A stretch of 31,611 nucleotides of DNA from a virus: the IMG/VR virus record IMGVR_UViG_3300004369_000081, positions 1-31,611 of that record. The stretch is one strand, 5' to 3'. Under the pieces are notes generated by a model that saw only the letters and a list, made by a program, of their open reading frames with translations, was not told the origin of the DNA and made no database searches. Positions 25,344 through 31,489 of this stretch are shown piece by piece. The first letter of the stretch is position 1. Every line of letters starts with the position of its first letter. A program made the translations under genes and the position numbers.

Positions 25344-26927
25344 ATGGCTAAGAACGTATATTTTACTCATGGCACCAGTTCAGAGCAAAGACTCTATGAA
25401 GATTTAATCATAGAGTCTTTGAAAATATATGGGCATGATGTTTACTATCTACCCAGAGAGATGGTAACAACTGATAGGTTGTTCCGTGAAGACGTTCTTT
25501 CTAAATTTGATGAGAATTATCTCATTGAAATGTACCTATTAAATTATGAAGGTTTTGAGGGAGATGGTACTCTCCTAACTAAATTCGGTGTCAGAATTGC
25601 AGAAGAAGCAACATTTATTGTATCAAGAAGAAGATGGGAGTACTTAGTACAATCAGAGTCTAACAATTTGGTCAGCAACGAAAGACCAAATGAAGGAGAC
25701 GCAATTTATTTCCCATTAACACAACAATTATTCCAAATTAAATTTGTAGAGAACGAAAAACCACTGAGACAGTTAGGTGACGTTCCTACATACAACCTAG
25801 TTTGCGAACTCATGGAGTACGCTGACGAAAGACTTGAAACTGGAGTCGATGAGATCGATAAGATTGCAGCGGAACAGTCATACTCAATTGTCCACAAATG
25901 GGTTCGTGGTATTAAGTATATCAACGTCACAAATGGTGGATCTGGTTATGGTGGAAACACGACAGTTACATTATCACCTGTAACGGGAGCATCTTCGCCG
26001 ACAACAATTGTACCAACTATTACAAATGGTGCAGTATCTGCGATCAAGATATCCAACCCTGGCCAGGGGTACACAACTACAGCACCAGTAGTTACTATTA
26101 CTGGTACTGGATCTAACGCATCAGCAGAAGTAATTCTGAGTTATGGTGGTACATTCGAATTTGGTGAAAGAGTTCATGGTACTAGATTTACAGCAGATGT
26201 AATTTCAGATGGAATAACATCCAGTTTTGCTTTGGATGGAAATTTCACAATTAGAAAATCTGGAACTGGATACACAACAGTACCATTCGTAAAAATTGGA
26301 AAACCAGATGCAACTCAAGCGTCTGGAACTGCTGTTTTAACCAATGATGTAGTTACTTCAGTTACAATAACTTCCACTGGCACTGCATACAGTTCAATTC
26401 CAACGGTTACTTTCTCAGCGCCAGATTCTGGCACAACTGCAACTGGTACAGCTGTATTGACTAATGGTGTTGTTTCTTCTATTACTATTACTGATGGTGG
26501 ATCTGGTTATACATCCGCCCCAACAGTTTCGATTGATGAACCAACAAAAACACAGGCAACTGCTTTAACTACAATCTCGAACGGAACATTAAGTGCGGTA
26601 ACTATTGTGGGTGCTGGTGCTGGTTATTCAACTGCACCAAGAGTAACTATTTCTCCTTCCCCAAGTGAACCATCTGGTAAAGTAGCTAGATATGACGTAA
26701 CTAACAAAGAGCTAGAGCTTATAGATATAATAGGAACATTCACAGATGATGATTCTCTAATTGGAGAAACTAGTGGTGCTGAAATTGTTATTGATAGTTT
26801 CAGTTCCATTGAAAATGAAAACTCTCTTGCTGGAGAGAACAAATACTTTGAGGATCAAGCCGATAGTATTTTGGATTGGACGGAATCAAACCCATTCGGT
26901 GAATTTGGAAATAAAGGAGTCTTCTAA
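25344..26927 (+). CDS. 14: Neck protein gp14 with a large internal repeat insertion
   Basis: The first roughly 190 residues (NVYFTHGTSSEQRLYEDLII, YGHDVYYLPREMV, FGVRIAEEATFIVSRRRWE) are a clear gp14 neck protein. The C terminus (residues about 505-525, ADSILDWTESNPFGEFGN) also fits the family. T4 gp14 is 256 aa; this one is 527. The difference is roughly accounted for by residues about 191-443, an array of GGSGY-type beta repeats like those in the giant protein. The gene starts 2 bases after gp13 stops, and its TAA overlaps gp15 (TAATG). In T4, gp14 acts with gp13 at the head-tail joint. Here the added array could form an outward decoration (inference). Confidence 0.88.
   Translation: MAKNVYFTHGTSSEQRLYEDLIIESLKIYGHDVYYLPREMVTTDRLFREDVLSKFDENYLIEMYLLNYEGFEGDGTLLTKFGVRIAEEATFIVSRRRWEYLVQSESNNLVSNERPNEGDAIYFPLTQQLFQIKFVENEKPLRQLGDVPTYNLVCELMEYADERLETGVDEIDKIAAEQSYSIVHKWVRGIKYINVTNGGSGYGGNTTVTLSPVTGASSPTTIVPTITNGAVSAIKISNPGQGYTTTAPVVTITGTGSNASAEVILSYGGTFEFGERVHGTRFTADVISDGITSSFALDGNFTIRKSGTGYTTVPFVKIGKPDATQASGTAVLTNDVVTSVTITSTGTAYSSIPTVTFSAPDSGTTATGTAVLTNGVVSSITITDGGSGYTSAPTVSIDEPTKTQATALTTISNGTLSAVTIVGAGAGYSTAPRVTISPSPSEPSGKVARYDVTNKELELIDIIGTFTDDDSLIGETSGAEIVIDSFSSIENENSLAGENKYFEDQADSILDWTESNPFGEFGNKGVF
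25914..26670 (+). repeat. GGSGY beta-repeat array inside gp14
   Basis: Six motif copies occur near 25933 (NGGSGYG), 26056 (NPGQGYT), 26257 (KSGTGYT), 26373 (STGTAYS), 26494 (DGGSGYT) and 26611 (GAGAGYS). Spacing is about 116-123 bp except one gap of about 200 bp. Each is followed by 'T.P.V.I' and then 'A.L.NG.V..I.I'. The larger gap contains FEFGERVHGTRFTADVI, which may be a displaced piece of the original gp14 fold. Confidence 0.75.
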
Positions 26928-27991
26928 TGTTAGGAACACATTTTTATCACGAAATTATTAGAAAAACAATTATCGGTTTTGGAACCCTGTTCAATAATGT
27001 TGAACTACAAAGAACCGATAGCGGAGGGAATGTAGTTCAAACTACAAAAGTTCCTCTGAATTATGGACCAAGAGAAAAATTTCTTGCTCGCATCGAAGCA
27101 GAACCAGATCTAGATGGTCGTGCAGACGTTCAGATTACTCTGCCAAGAATGACTTTCGAAATGAAAGGTATTCAATATGATCCTAGTAGAAAACTGGGTC
27201 CAATTCAAATTTGTAGATCACCCAAGGATGGAGATACTGAAAAGTCTTATCAAACCTATTCTCCAGTTCCATATAATTTAGATTTTGAATTAAATATTCT
27301 CAGCAAAAACAATGAAGATTCTGTACAAATTTTAGAGCAGATTCTCCCTTATTTCCAACCAGTTTTTAATATTACGATTAATCTTATTACATCGATGAGT
27401 GAGAAAAAGGATATTCCTATTATTTTAAATAATGTTGGCATTTCTGATGATTATGAAGCAGACTTTACTACAAGAAGAACTTTAATCCATACGCTAAACT
27501 TTACTGCAAAGACATATCTATATGGCCCTGTTTCCACAGCGGAACAAATTCGCAAGGTCAATGTCGATATCAGCGCAGCATTGGAAACAGGTTCGAGATA
27601 TGTTCGATACAGCACAACTCCAGCTGCAAAAATCGATCTCACCGAAGATGGAACTTCAATTCCATTCACAGACTTCAATACTTCAAGTAATACCGTTACA
27701 CTTGCATCACACGGATTTATTACTGGGGATAAGGTTACTTACAATCAAGATGCATCAGGTTCTGCTCCAACAGGATTAGTTGATCGTACAAATTATTATA
27801 TTATTAAAATTAATGATGATACTTTCAGACTTGCAAAATCTAAGTCTTATGCAAGACAAGGATTTTCAATTGATATCTCATCCCAAGGAACAGGTAACGA
27901 TCACAAGTTCTCTGTAATTAATAATGCCGATCACGCTCTAATTGAATCCGATGATGATTTTGGTTTCAATGATTCCTTTACTATTTACTAA
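26927..27991 (+). CDS. 15: Tail completion / sheath terminator protein gp15 with C-terminal extension
   Basis: The gp15-type protein caps the tail tube and sheath and joins the tail to the neck. EQILPYFQPVFN at residues 137-148 matches T4 gp15 EQILPYFQPHFN, and the N terminus (MLGTHFYHEIIRKTIIGFGT) aligns with T4 MFGYFYNSSFRRYATLMGDL. The length is 354 aa against 272 in T4. Residues from about 240 are an added module (NTVTLASHGFITGDKVTYNQ, then YYIIKINDDTFRLAKSKSYA) of the 'HGF.tGD.V.Y ... Y.i..iddtf.LA.s' type that I recall from marine phage and bacterial surface proteins. AAAGGAG (26913-26919) lies seven bases before the start. Confidence 0.9.
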   Translation: MLGTHFYHEIIRKTIIGFGTLFNNVELQRTDSGGNVVQTTKVPLNYGPREKFLARIEAEPDLDGRADVQITLPRMTFEMKGIQYDPSRKLGPIQICRSPKDGDTEKSYQTYSPVPYNLDFELNILSKNNEDSVQILEQILPYFQPVFNITINLITSMSEKKDIPIILNNVGISDDYEADFTTRRTLIHTLNFTAKTYLYGPVSTAEQIRKVNVDISAALETGSRYVRYSTTPAAKIDLTEDGTSIPFTDFNTSSNTVTLASHGFITGDKVTYNQDASGSAPTGLVDRTNYYIIKINDDTFRLAKSKSYARQGFSIDISSQGTGNDHKFSVINNADHALIESDDDFGFNDSFTIY

Positions 27992-27993
27992 TC

Positions 27994-28407
27994 ATGTCCG
28001 ACCCTTTTGATAAATTAAATCAAGCTTTTAATGTAGAAGCGGAGATTGTACCTGAATCCAAAAAACCAGAGATAGAAGTAAAAGAAAAGAAAGACAGAGA
28101 TATTACAGATGATTACGAATATAGCAGGGCCCAACTTTACAATCTCGTAGAGAAGGGTCAGGAAGCGATCCAGGGCGCGTTGGAGGTTGCTCAGAGTAGT
28201 GATCACCCAAGAGCGTATGAAGTCGCTGGCAACCTCATTAAACACGTCGCAGACATCACAGAAAAACTTCTAGACAACCAGAAAAAACTCAAAGAAATCG
28301 AACAAGAAAAAACACAGAAAGGACCATCTACAGTCAACAATGCAGTATTCTTTGGTTCTACTTCTGAACTTCAAAAAATGCTTAAACAACAGTTATCTGA
28401 TAAATAA
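27994..28407 (+). CDS. 16: Small terminase subunit gp16
   Basis: Probable small terminase, which in T4 binds DNA and stimulates the gp17 packaging motor. It is 137 aa (T4 gp16 is 164). A charged, probably disordered N terminus (KKPEIEVKEKKDRDITDDYE) leads to a helical core (YSRAQLYNLVEKGQEAIQGA, SSDHPRAYEVAGNLIKHVAD, then LLDNQKKLKEIE). The 'pRAyEV...Li' block is a known gp16 signature of T4-like phages. It starts 2 bases after gp15 stops, as expected for the 13-14-15-16 order. The large terminase gene is not seen in the remaining 3.2 kb. Confidence 0.85.
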   Translation: MSDPFDKLNQAFNVEAEIVPESKKPEIEVKEKKDRDITDDYEYSRAQLYNLVEKGQEAIQGALEVAQSSDHPRAYEVAGNLIKHVADITEKLLDNQKKLKEIEQEKTQKGPSTVNNAVFFGSTSELQKMLKQQLSDK

Positions 28408-28415
28408 AAATAAAA
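28397..28415 (+). promoter_or_regulatory. Copy 1 of a 19-bp element with GATAAATA
   Basis: CTGATAAATAAAAATAAAA spans the gp16 stop and the short gap before 28422. It contains GATAAATA (28399-28406), which fits NATAAATA. The same 19 bases recur at 29250-29268 in a different reading frame relative to the upstream gene. This points to conservation as DNA, probably a late promoter. Confidence 0.55.
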
Positions 28416-28421
28416 GGAAAA

Positions 28422-28673
28422 ATGGAACTTAGCAGCTGGGGAAAACTAAAGTTACAAGTTCAAGAAGACTTTGAACTTTGGACAGAAGCAAAATGTAAAG
28501 GTAAAGACAAAGAAAAATATTGTCGTCTTTGCGAAAAGAGAGAAAAGCGTTCTGTCTGTGGATATGGTGGTGCTATGTGGGATAAGTATACTGTTGATGA
28601 TGTGAGTGACGAAGAAAGAACAGAAGCAGCTGAAGAATCTGGTATTATCGGAGGTTCTGAAGGTGGAGAATGA
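28422..28673 (+). CDS. Small four-cysteine protein (83 aa)
   Basis: I do not recognise this protein. It has cysteines at residues 25, 34, 37 and 46, a regular C-x8-C-x2-C-x8-C spacing within a very basic stretch (CRLCEKREKRSVC), so it may hold one zinc ion. The N-terminal 20 residues look helical (KLKLQVQEDFELWTEA), and the C-terminal 25 are acidic and Gly-rich. AAAAGGA (28412-28418) is close upstream of the ATG, and a candidate late promoter lies just before it. Its end overlaps the next gene by 11 bases. It is the first gene of the block placed between gp16 and where gp17 would be expected. Confidence 0.65.
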   Translation: MELSSWGKLKLQVQEDFELWTEAKCKGKDKEKYCRLCEKREKRSVCGYGGAMWDKYTVDDVSDEERTEAAEESGIIGGSEGGE

Positions 28674-29253
28674 AAATTTACAGGAGAAGGCAGTCTCCAA
28701 AAAACAACAAAGATTCTTTGGGATGGTTAGAGCGGCTCAAAAGGGGGAGATGGATTCCCCCTCGACTGAGGTTGCCAAAGCTGCGTCCTCCATGTCCAAA
28801 TCCGACGTAAAGGATTTTGCATCAACAAAACACAAAGGACTTCCAACAAAAAAGAAAAAAACCTATGAACAATTCATGGGTGAATGTCTAGAAGTTTTAG
28901 ACGAGAAAAAAGGTCTTTGGGATAATATTCACGCTAAGCGTAAACGTGGGGAACGTCCTGCTAAAAAAGGAGAAAAGGGATATCCAAAAACATTAGATAT
29001 TGAAGAAGGAGCTGCTTGGACAAAAAAGTCTGGTAAGAACTCCGAGGGAGGTTTAAATGAAAAAGGACGTAAGTCCTACGAACGTGAAAATCCTGGTTCT
29101 GACCTTAAAGCACCAAGCAAGAAGGTTGGAAATCCCCGTCGTGCATCTTTTTGTGCTCGAATGAAAGGCATGAAAAAGAAATTAACTTCCAAGAAAACTG
29201 CATCTGATCCAGATAGCAGAATTAACAAGTCTCTTAGAGCTTGGAATTGCTGA
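28663..29253 (+). CDS. Basic DUF3008/DUF6321-like fusion protein (196 aa)
   Basis: The N-terminal part (SKKQQRFFGMVRAAQKGEMD, then MSKSDVKDFASTKHKGLP) is a clear DUF3008-type domain. The C-terminal part (GLWDNIHAKRKRGE, EGAAWTKKSGKNSEGGLNEK, NPRRASFCARMKGMKKK, then DPDSRINKSLRAWNC) matches what I recall of the strongly conserved DUF6321-type phage domain. Both have unknown function. The protein is highly basic, so nucleic-acid binding is possible. I choose GTG 28663: GGAGG at 28650-28654 is eight bases before it, and the protein then begins near the usual DUF3008 start. An upstream in-frame GTG at 28606 would add 19 residues read from within the previous gene. Confidence 0.8.
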   Translation: MENENLQEKAVSKKQQRFFGMVRAAQKGEMDSPSTEVAKAASSMSKSDVKDFASTKHKGLPTKKKKTYEQFMGECLEVLDEKKGLWDNIHAKRKRGERPAKKGEKGYPKTLDIEEGAAWTKKSGKNSEGGLNEKGRKSYERENPGSDLKAPSKKVGNPRRASFCARMKGMKKKLTSKKTASDPDSRINKSLRAWNC

Positions 29254-29268
29254 TAAATAAAAATAAAA
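29250..29268 (+). promoter_or_regulatory. Copy 2 of the 19-bp element with GATAAATA
   Basis: The same 19 bases as at 28397-28415, again across a stop codon and directly before a gene (29273). GATAAATA lies at 29252-29259. No Shine-Dalgarno sequence is visible between it and the ATG. Confidence 0.55.
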
Positions 29269-29272
29269 AACC

Positions 29273-29539
29273 ATGGCACTAAAACCACTATCTCTACCAG
29301 TAGACATCGCTGTTCCAGACGATGTAAACACTGCATCTGTTGTTTCTGTAATCAACACTAACAATACTGCAATTAGAGTGCTAGTTGCAGAAGGAACTCC
29401 AGTAGCAGTATGGATTGCTGCTGGTGAAAGAGTTTCCATCGAAAAAACTCCTGCAGTTGCTATTTCTGCAGATGATGGCGCAGGAACTCCTGCAACCGCA
29501 GCTACCGTATTTGCAACTCAAATCGCATACGGTAACTAA
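29273..29539 (+). CDS. Small probable structural protein (88 aa)
   Basis: Unrecognised. The 88 residues are Ala/Val/Thr-rich with alternating hydrophobic residues (NTASVVSVINTNNTAIRVLV, then TPVAVWIAAGERVSIEKTP), which suggests a compact beta protein such as a capsid or tail decoration protein. It has few charges, no cysteines and no membrane segment. It lacks a visible ribosome site; the bases before the ATG are A-rich. The next gene starts 2 bases after its stop, so the two are probably made together. A virion role is inferred from composition and late-promoter context. Confidence 0.65.
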   Translation: MALKPLSLPVDIAVPDDVNTASVVSVINTNNTAIRVLVAEGTPVAVWIAAGERVSIEKTPAVAISADDGAGTPATAATVFATQIAYGN

Positions 29540-29541
29540 TT

Positions 29542-30351
29542 ATGGCACAGTGGAATAAAGATACTCAGTCTTACAGAGCTCAAGACACTACAAACTTTGA
29601 GGTTTTTATCTGTGCCGATGAACACGGTAATATTGGCGCATGTGGATCTTCACTGAATAATGAAATCAACATTTCTGCTGGGTTAACTCCTGGTATGGCA
29701 AATGTTCACAAGTTTGGTGCGGTAAGTACAACATCAGCAACATATGATACTGTGTGGTCAAAAGGTGGTGCATATGCATTTCCATCAAGTGCATCAGTAG
29801 TTACTGTTGCATCTAGTTCTGGTACAGATAGTGATACAGCAAACACTGGTGCTGAAACTATTACTATTCAAGGATTGGATGGTAGTTACAATGAAGTAGA
29901 AGAAACTCTATCCTTAAATGGTTCTACTGGTGTAACTGGAAACCAACAGTTTTTAAGAGTACACAGAGCATTTATTGCTTCTGGTGTTACCAATGTCGGT
30001 AATATCGATATCAAACACGGTTCTACGGTTATCTGTTATATCAGTGCAGGAATGGGTCAAACTCAGGTTGCATACTACACAGTTCCTGCTGGTAAGACTG
30101 CATATCTAAAAGCATTTGCTGCAACACAAAATAAGAATCAAGAGAACTCTGTAAGAATGTTCCAAAGACCTTCTGGTGGAGTATTCCGAGTTGTTAGTGA
30201 ATTGAATCTATATGGAAATAACATGCATACTCTGTTTACGATTCCAATCAGATTCACAGAAAAAACTGACATTGATGTAAGGACATACACTGGTTCCAAC
30301 TGCACAGTGTCTGCTATGTTTGATCTACTGATAGTAGATAATACTCCGTAA
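29542..30351 (+). CDS. Probable virion structural protein (269 aa)
   Basis: I recall similar conserved hypothetical proteins in marine T4-like phages but cannot name one. The sequence is beta-rich. It starts WNKDTQSYRAQDTTNFEVFI, has a Ser/Thr-rich middle (VTVASSSGTDSDTANTG), and then VHRAFIASGVTNVGNIDIKH and AYYTVPAGKTAYLKAFAATQ, which resembles a jelly-roll or fibre-head fold. It ends with a strand-rich segment (FTIPIRFTEKTDIDVRTYTG). No signal peptide or membrane segment. It follows the 88-aa gene by 2 bases and is the last large gene before an inverted repeat, so it probably closes a late transcription unit. Confidence 0.7.
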   Translation: MAQWNKDTQSYRAQDTTNFEVFICADEHGNIGACGSSLNNEINISAGLTPGMANVHKFGAVSTTSATYDTVWSKGGAYAFPSSASVVTVASSSGTDSDTANTGAETITIQGLDGSYNEVEETLSLNGSTGVTGNQQFLRVHRAFIASGVTNVGNIDIKHGSTVICYISAGMGQTQVAYYTVPAGKTAYLKAFAATQNKNQENSVRMFQRPSGGVFRVVSELNLYGNNMHTLFTIPIRFTEKTDIDVRTYTGSNCTVSAMFDLLIVDNTP

Positions 30352-30355
30352 TTAT

Positions 30356-30410
30356 TGTTACAGAATTAATATTTAGTACAGATTTCCTTAATACAAATTA
30401 AACTGTAACA
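30356..30410 (+). other. Perfect 8-bp inverted repeat after the 269-aa gene
   Basis: TGTTACAG (30356-30363) and its exact complement CTGTAACA (30403-30410) enclose 39 AT-rich bases and start five bases after a stop codon. A T-run (30424-30429) follows 13 bases later. It could be a weak terminator stem or a binding site. The stem is short and the loop long, so the role is uncertain. The whole gap 30352-30468 holds no gene. Confidence 0.4.
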
Positions 30411-30447
30411 TAAATTTACACTATTTTTTACTAAATAGGTTATACTG

Positions 30448-30462
30448 GTATCAGGTTGATAC
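30448..30462 (+). promoter_or_regulatory. Tight hairpin just before the 30469 start
   Basis: GTATCA-GGT-TGATAC is a perfect six-base inverted repeat with a three-base loop, ending six bases before the ATG at 30469. The only AGG near this start lies in the loop region. The structure could hide or present the ribosome site, or be an operator-like palindrome. No clear late promoter box is present here. Confidence 0.4.
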
Positions 30463-30468
30463 TTTCCT

Positions 30469-30687
30469 ATGTACGGTGCCTATTTTGTTGTAATATTCTT
30501 TCTTATCCTGGTTGCATACGCAGGATATGAGGAAACTATGAAATTATTTGCTTTCGCAGATTTGCAAATTCGATATGCATTTATCCGATTGCAAATGAAG
30601 TTTATGGAAAGGAGGCTCAAGAGGCAGCTCGTTAAGGATACAACCGAGTTTGAAAAGTTCCTTAAGGAGTACAAAGATGAACGATAG
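30469..30687 (+). CDS. Small membrane protein with basic coiled-coil tail (72 aa)
   Basis: Unrecognised. Residues about 4-20 (AYFVVIFFLILVAYAGY) form one membrane-spanning segment. The rest is a charged helix rich in Arg and Lys (RLQMKFMERRLKRQLVKDTT, then EFEKFLKEYKDER), so the tail probably faces the cytoplasm. It is the first of a run of tiny overlapping genes and overlaps the next by 11 bases. Its position after a gap with inverted repeats suggests a separate transcription unit. Confidence 0.65.
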   Translation: MYGAYFVVIFFLILVAYAGYEETMKLFAFADLQIRYAFIRLQMKFMERRLKRQLVKDTTEFEKFLKEYKDER

Positions 30688-30922
30688 AGAGCTGTCCGAT
30701 CTTTCTGTTGAAAGAAAGGAATGCCCTAAATGTAGTGCATTGTGGATCAACGGACAACACTATTGGTCTGGGACAGGAAAGAAAGGAAATGAGTTGGATC
30801 TTGCTGGTTTGGTGTGTAATCGCCTTGGTGATGACACTTGTATCAATCCATGCGTAGGCAAGGAAGGTGGTGTTACTTGGGAAAAAAGACTAACTGAGTT
30901 AGAACAGGACTATCCAGAATGA
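30677..30922 (+). CDS. Zinc-ribbon-like small protein (81 aa)
   Basis: I start it at ATG 30677 because AAGGAG (30664-30669) lies seven bases upstream; an in-frame TTG at 30650 would read nine extra residues from inside the previous gene. Cysteines at 16, 19, 47, 55 and 59 (ECPKCSALWINGQHYWSGTG, then GLVCNRLGDDTCINPC) suggest a zinc-binding fold. I recall this 'CPKC..LWI.G.HYWSGTGK' protein as a conserved hypothetical of marine T4-like phages; no function is known to me. It overlaps the next gene by ATGA (30919-30922). Confidence 0.75.
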   Translation: MNDRELSDLSVERKECPKCSALWINGQHYWSGTGKKGNELDLAGLVCNRLGDDTCINPCVGKEGGVTWEKRLTELEQDYPE

Positions 30923-31128
30923 ACCCCATAATCTTAGTTGGATGTTTCACACCACTCATCATCATCTTCATCGTGATGAAACTTTCTGTATGGATTGAAG
31001 CCGTCAACGCCGAATCGGATTATGTCAGAGAAGATTCCAAACGACCACACGGACCATATGTGGCAAATCCATATGCAGACGTTGACGAAGAGGAAGAGGA
31101 ATATGGAGATCGCACAGACTATAGATAA
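30919..31128 (+). CDS. Small membrane protein with acidic tail (69 aa)
   Basis: Unrecognised. Residues about 3-27 (PIILVGCFTPLIIIFIVMKL and following) are a membrane segment. The tail is polar and ends in a strongly acidic stretch (YADVDEEEEEYGDRTDYR). It begins in an ATGA overlap, with AGGA (30906-30909) upstream. The DNA of the acidic stretch (GAGGAAGAGGA, 31090-31100) doubles as the ribosome site of the next gene. Confidence 0.6.
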   Translation: MNPIILVGCFTPLIIIFIVMKLSVWIEAVNAESDYVREDSKRPHGPYVANPYADVDEEEEEYGDRTDYR

Positions 31129-31249
31129 CGCTTTGTTTGAATGGTATTCAGAGAGAGGATTGGAAGTTCCTGACTGGAAAATAAAAAAAGATCCACAGTG
31201 GTGGATTGATTACCTAATTAGTTTAGGAATTGATCCAAACAATCCATGA
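31103..31249 (+). CDS. Small Trp-rich protein (48 aa)
   Basis: I start this at ATG 31103 directly after the purine-rich GAGGAAGAGGA; the longer in-frame reading from 30995 would lie almost wholly inside the previous gene. The product (MEIAQTIDNALFEWYSERGL, then DPQWWIDYLISLGIDPNNP) has four Trp in 48 residues and looks helical. Function unknown. Its stop overlaps the next start (ATGA, 31246-31249). Confidence 0.6.
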   Translation: MEIAQTIDNALFEWYSERGLEVPDWKIKKDPQWWIDYLISLGIDPNNP

Positions 31250-31464
31250 ATCTTTTACTTCGCCCACTAGAAGACGTTACTGATGTAACATGGAGTATCA
31301 TTATTTCTATGATACTCCTTTTATTTGGAGTCGCATTTTACATATATATTATTATGCAATTAGCATATAAGGAGTTAGAAAATGGCCAAGTCCGCGAACA
31401 AGGGCAAGAAGGGTCAATCGCAATCGAAACAGAATCAAGGGAACGCAACAGCGAAGAAAGCTAA
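31246..31464 (+). CDS. Small membrane protein (72 aa)
   Basis: Unrecognised. Residues about 15-38 (TWSIIISMILLLFGVAFYIY) form a membrane segment, followed by a charged tail (ENGQVREQGQEGS...). It is coupled to the previous gene by ATGA. Its last 83 bases overlap the 34-aa gene at 31382 in another frame, so the tail after residue 45 may be constrained mainly by that gene. Confidence 0.55.
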   Translation: MNLLLRPLEDVTDVTWSIIISMILLLFGVAFYIYIIMQLAYKELENGQVREQGQEGSIAIETESRERNSEES

Positions 31465-31486
31465 AAACGGTGGTAAGAAAAAATAA
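31382..31486 (+). CDS. Lysine-rich 34-aa peptide gene
   Basis: A short frame of 34 codons. AAGGAG (31369-31374) sits exactly seven bases before the ATG, one of the best ribosome sites in the window. The peptide starts MAKSANKGKKGQSQSKQNQG and ends NGGKKK. It contains almost only Lys, Asn, Gln, Gly, Ser, Thr and Ala, and no acidic or aromatic residues. The codons are more GC-rich than the surroundings, although it overlaps the end of the preceding membrane protein. It ends three bases before the start of a probable ATP-grasp gene. It may be a small nucleic-acid-binding protein or a peptide acted on by the ligase (inference). Confidence 0.6.
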   Translation: MAKSANKGKKGQSQSKQNQGNATAKKAKNGGKKK

Positions 31487-31489
31487 TAT

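Noticed and set aside
28606-28662. GTG 28606 as start of the DUF3008-like gene
   Set aside because: It would lie deep in the previous gene, while GTG 28663 has GGAGG eight bases upstream and gives the expected domain start.
28670-28673. ATGA at the end of the four-cysteine gene as the next start
   Set aside because: That frame gives a short basic unrelated product, whereas the DUF3008 sequence is in another frame.
30415-30446. Sigma-70-like promoter TTTACA ... TATACT before 30469
   Set aside because: The spacer is about 20 bp, too long for confidence in such AT-rich DNA.
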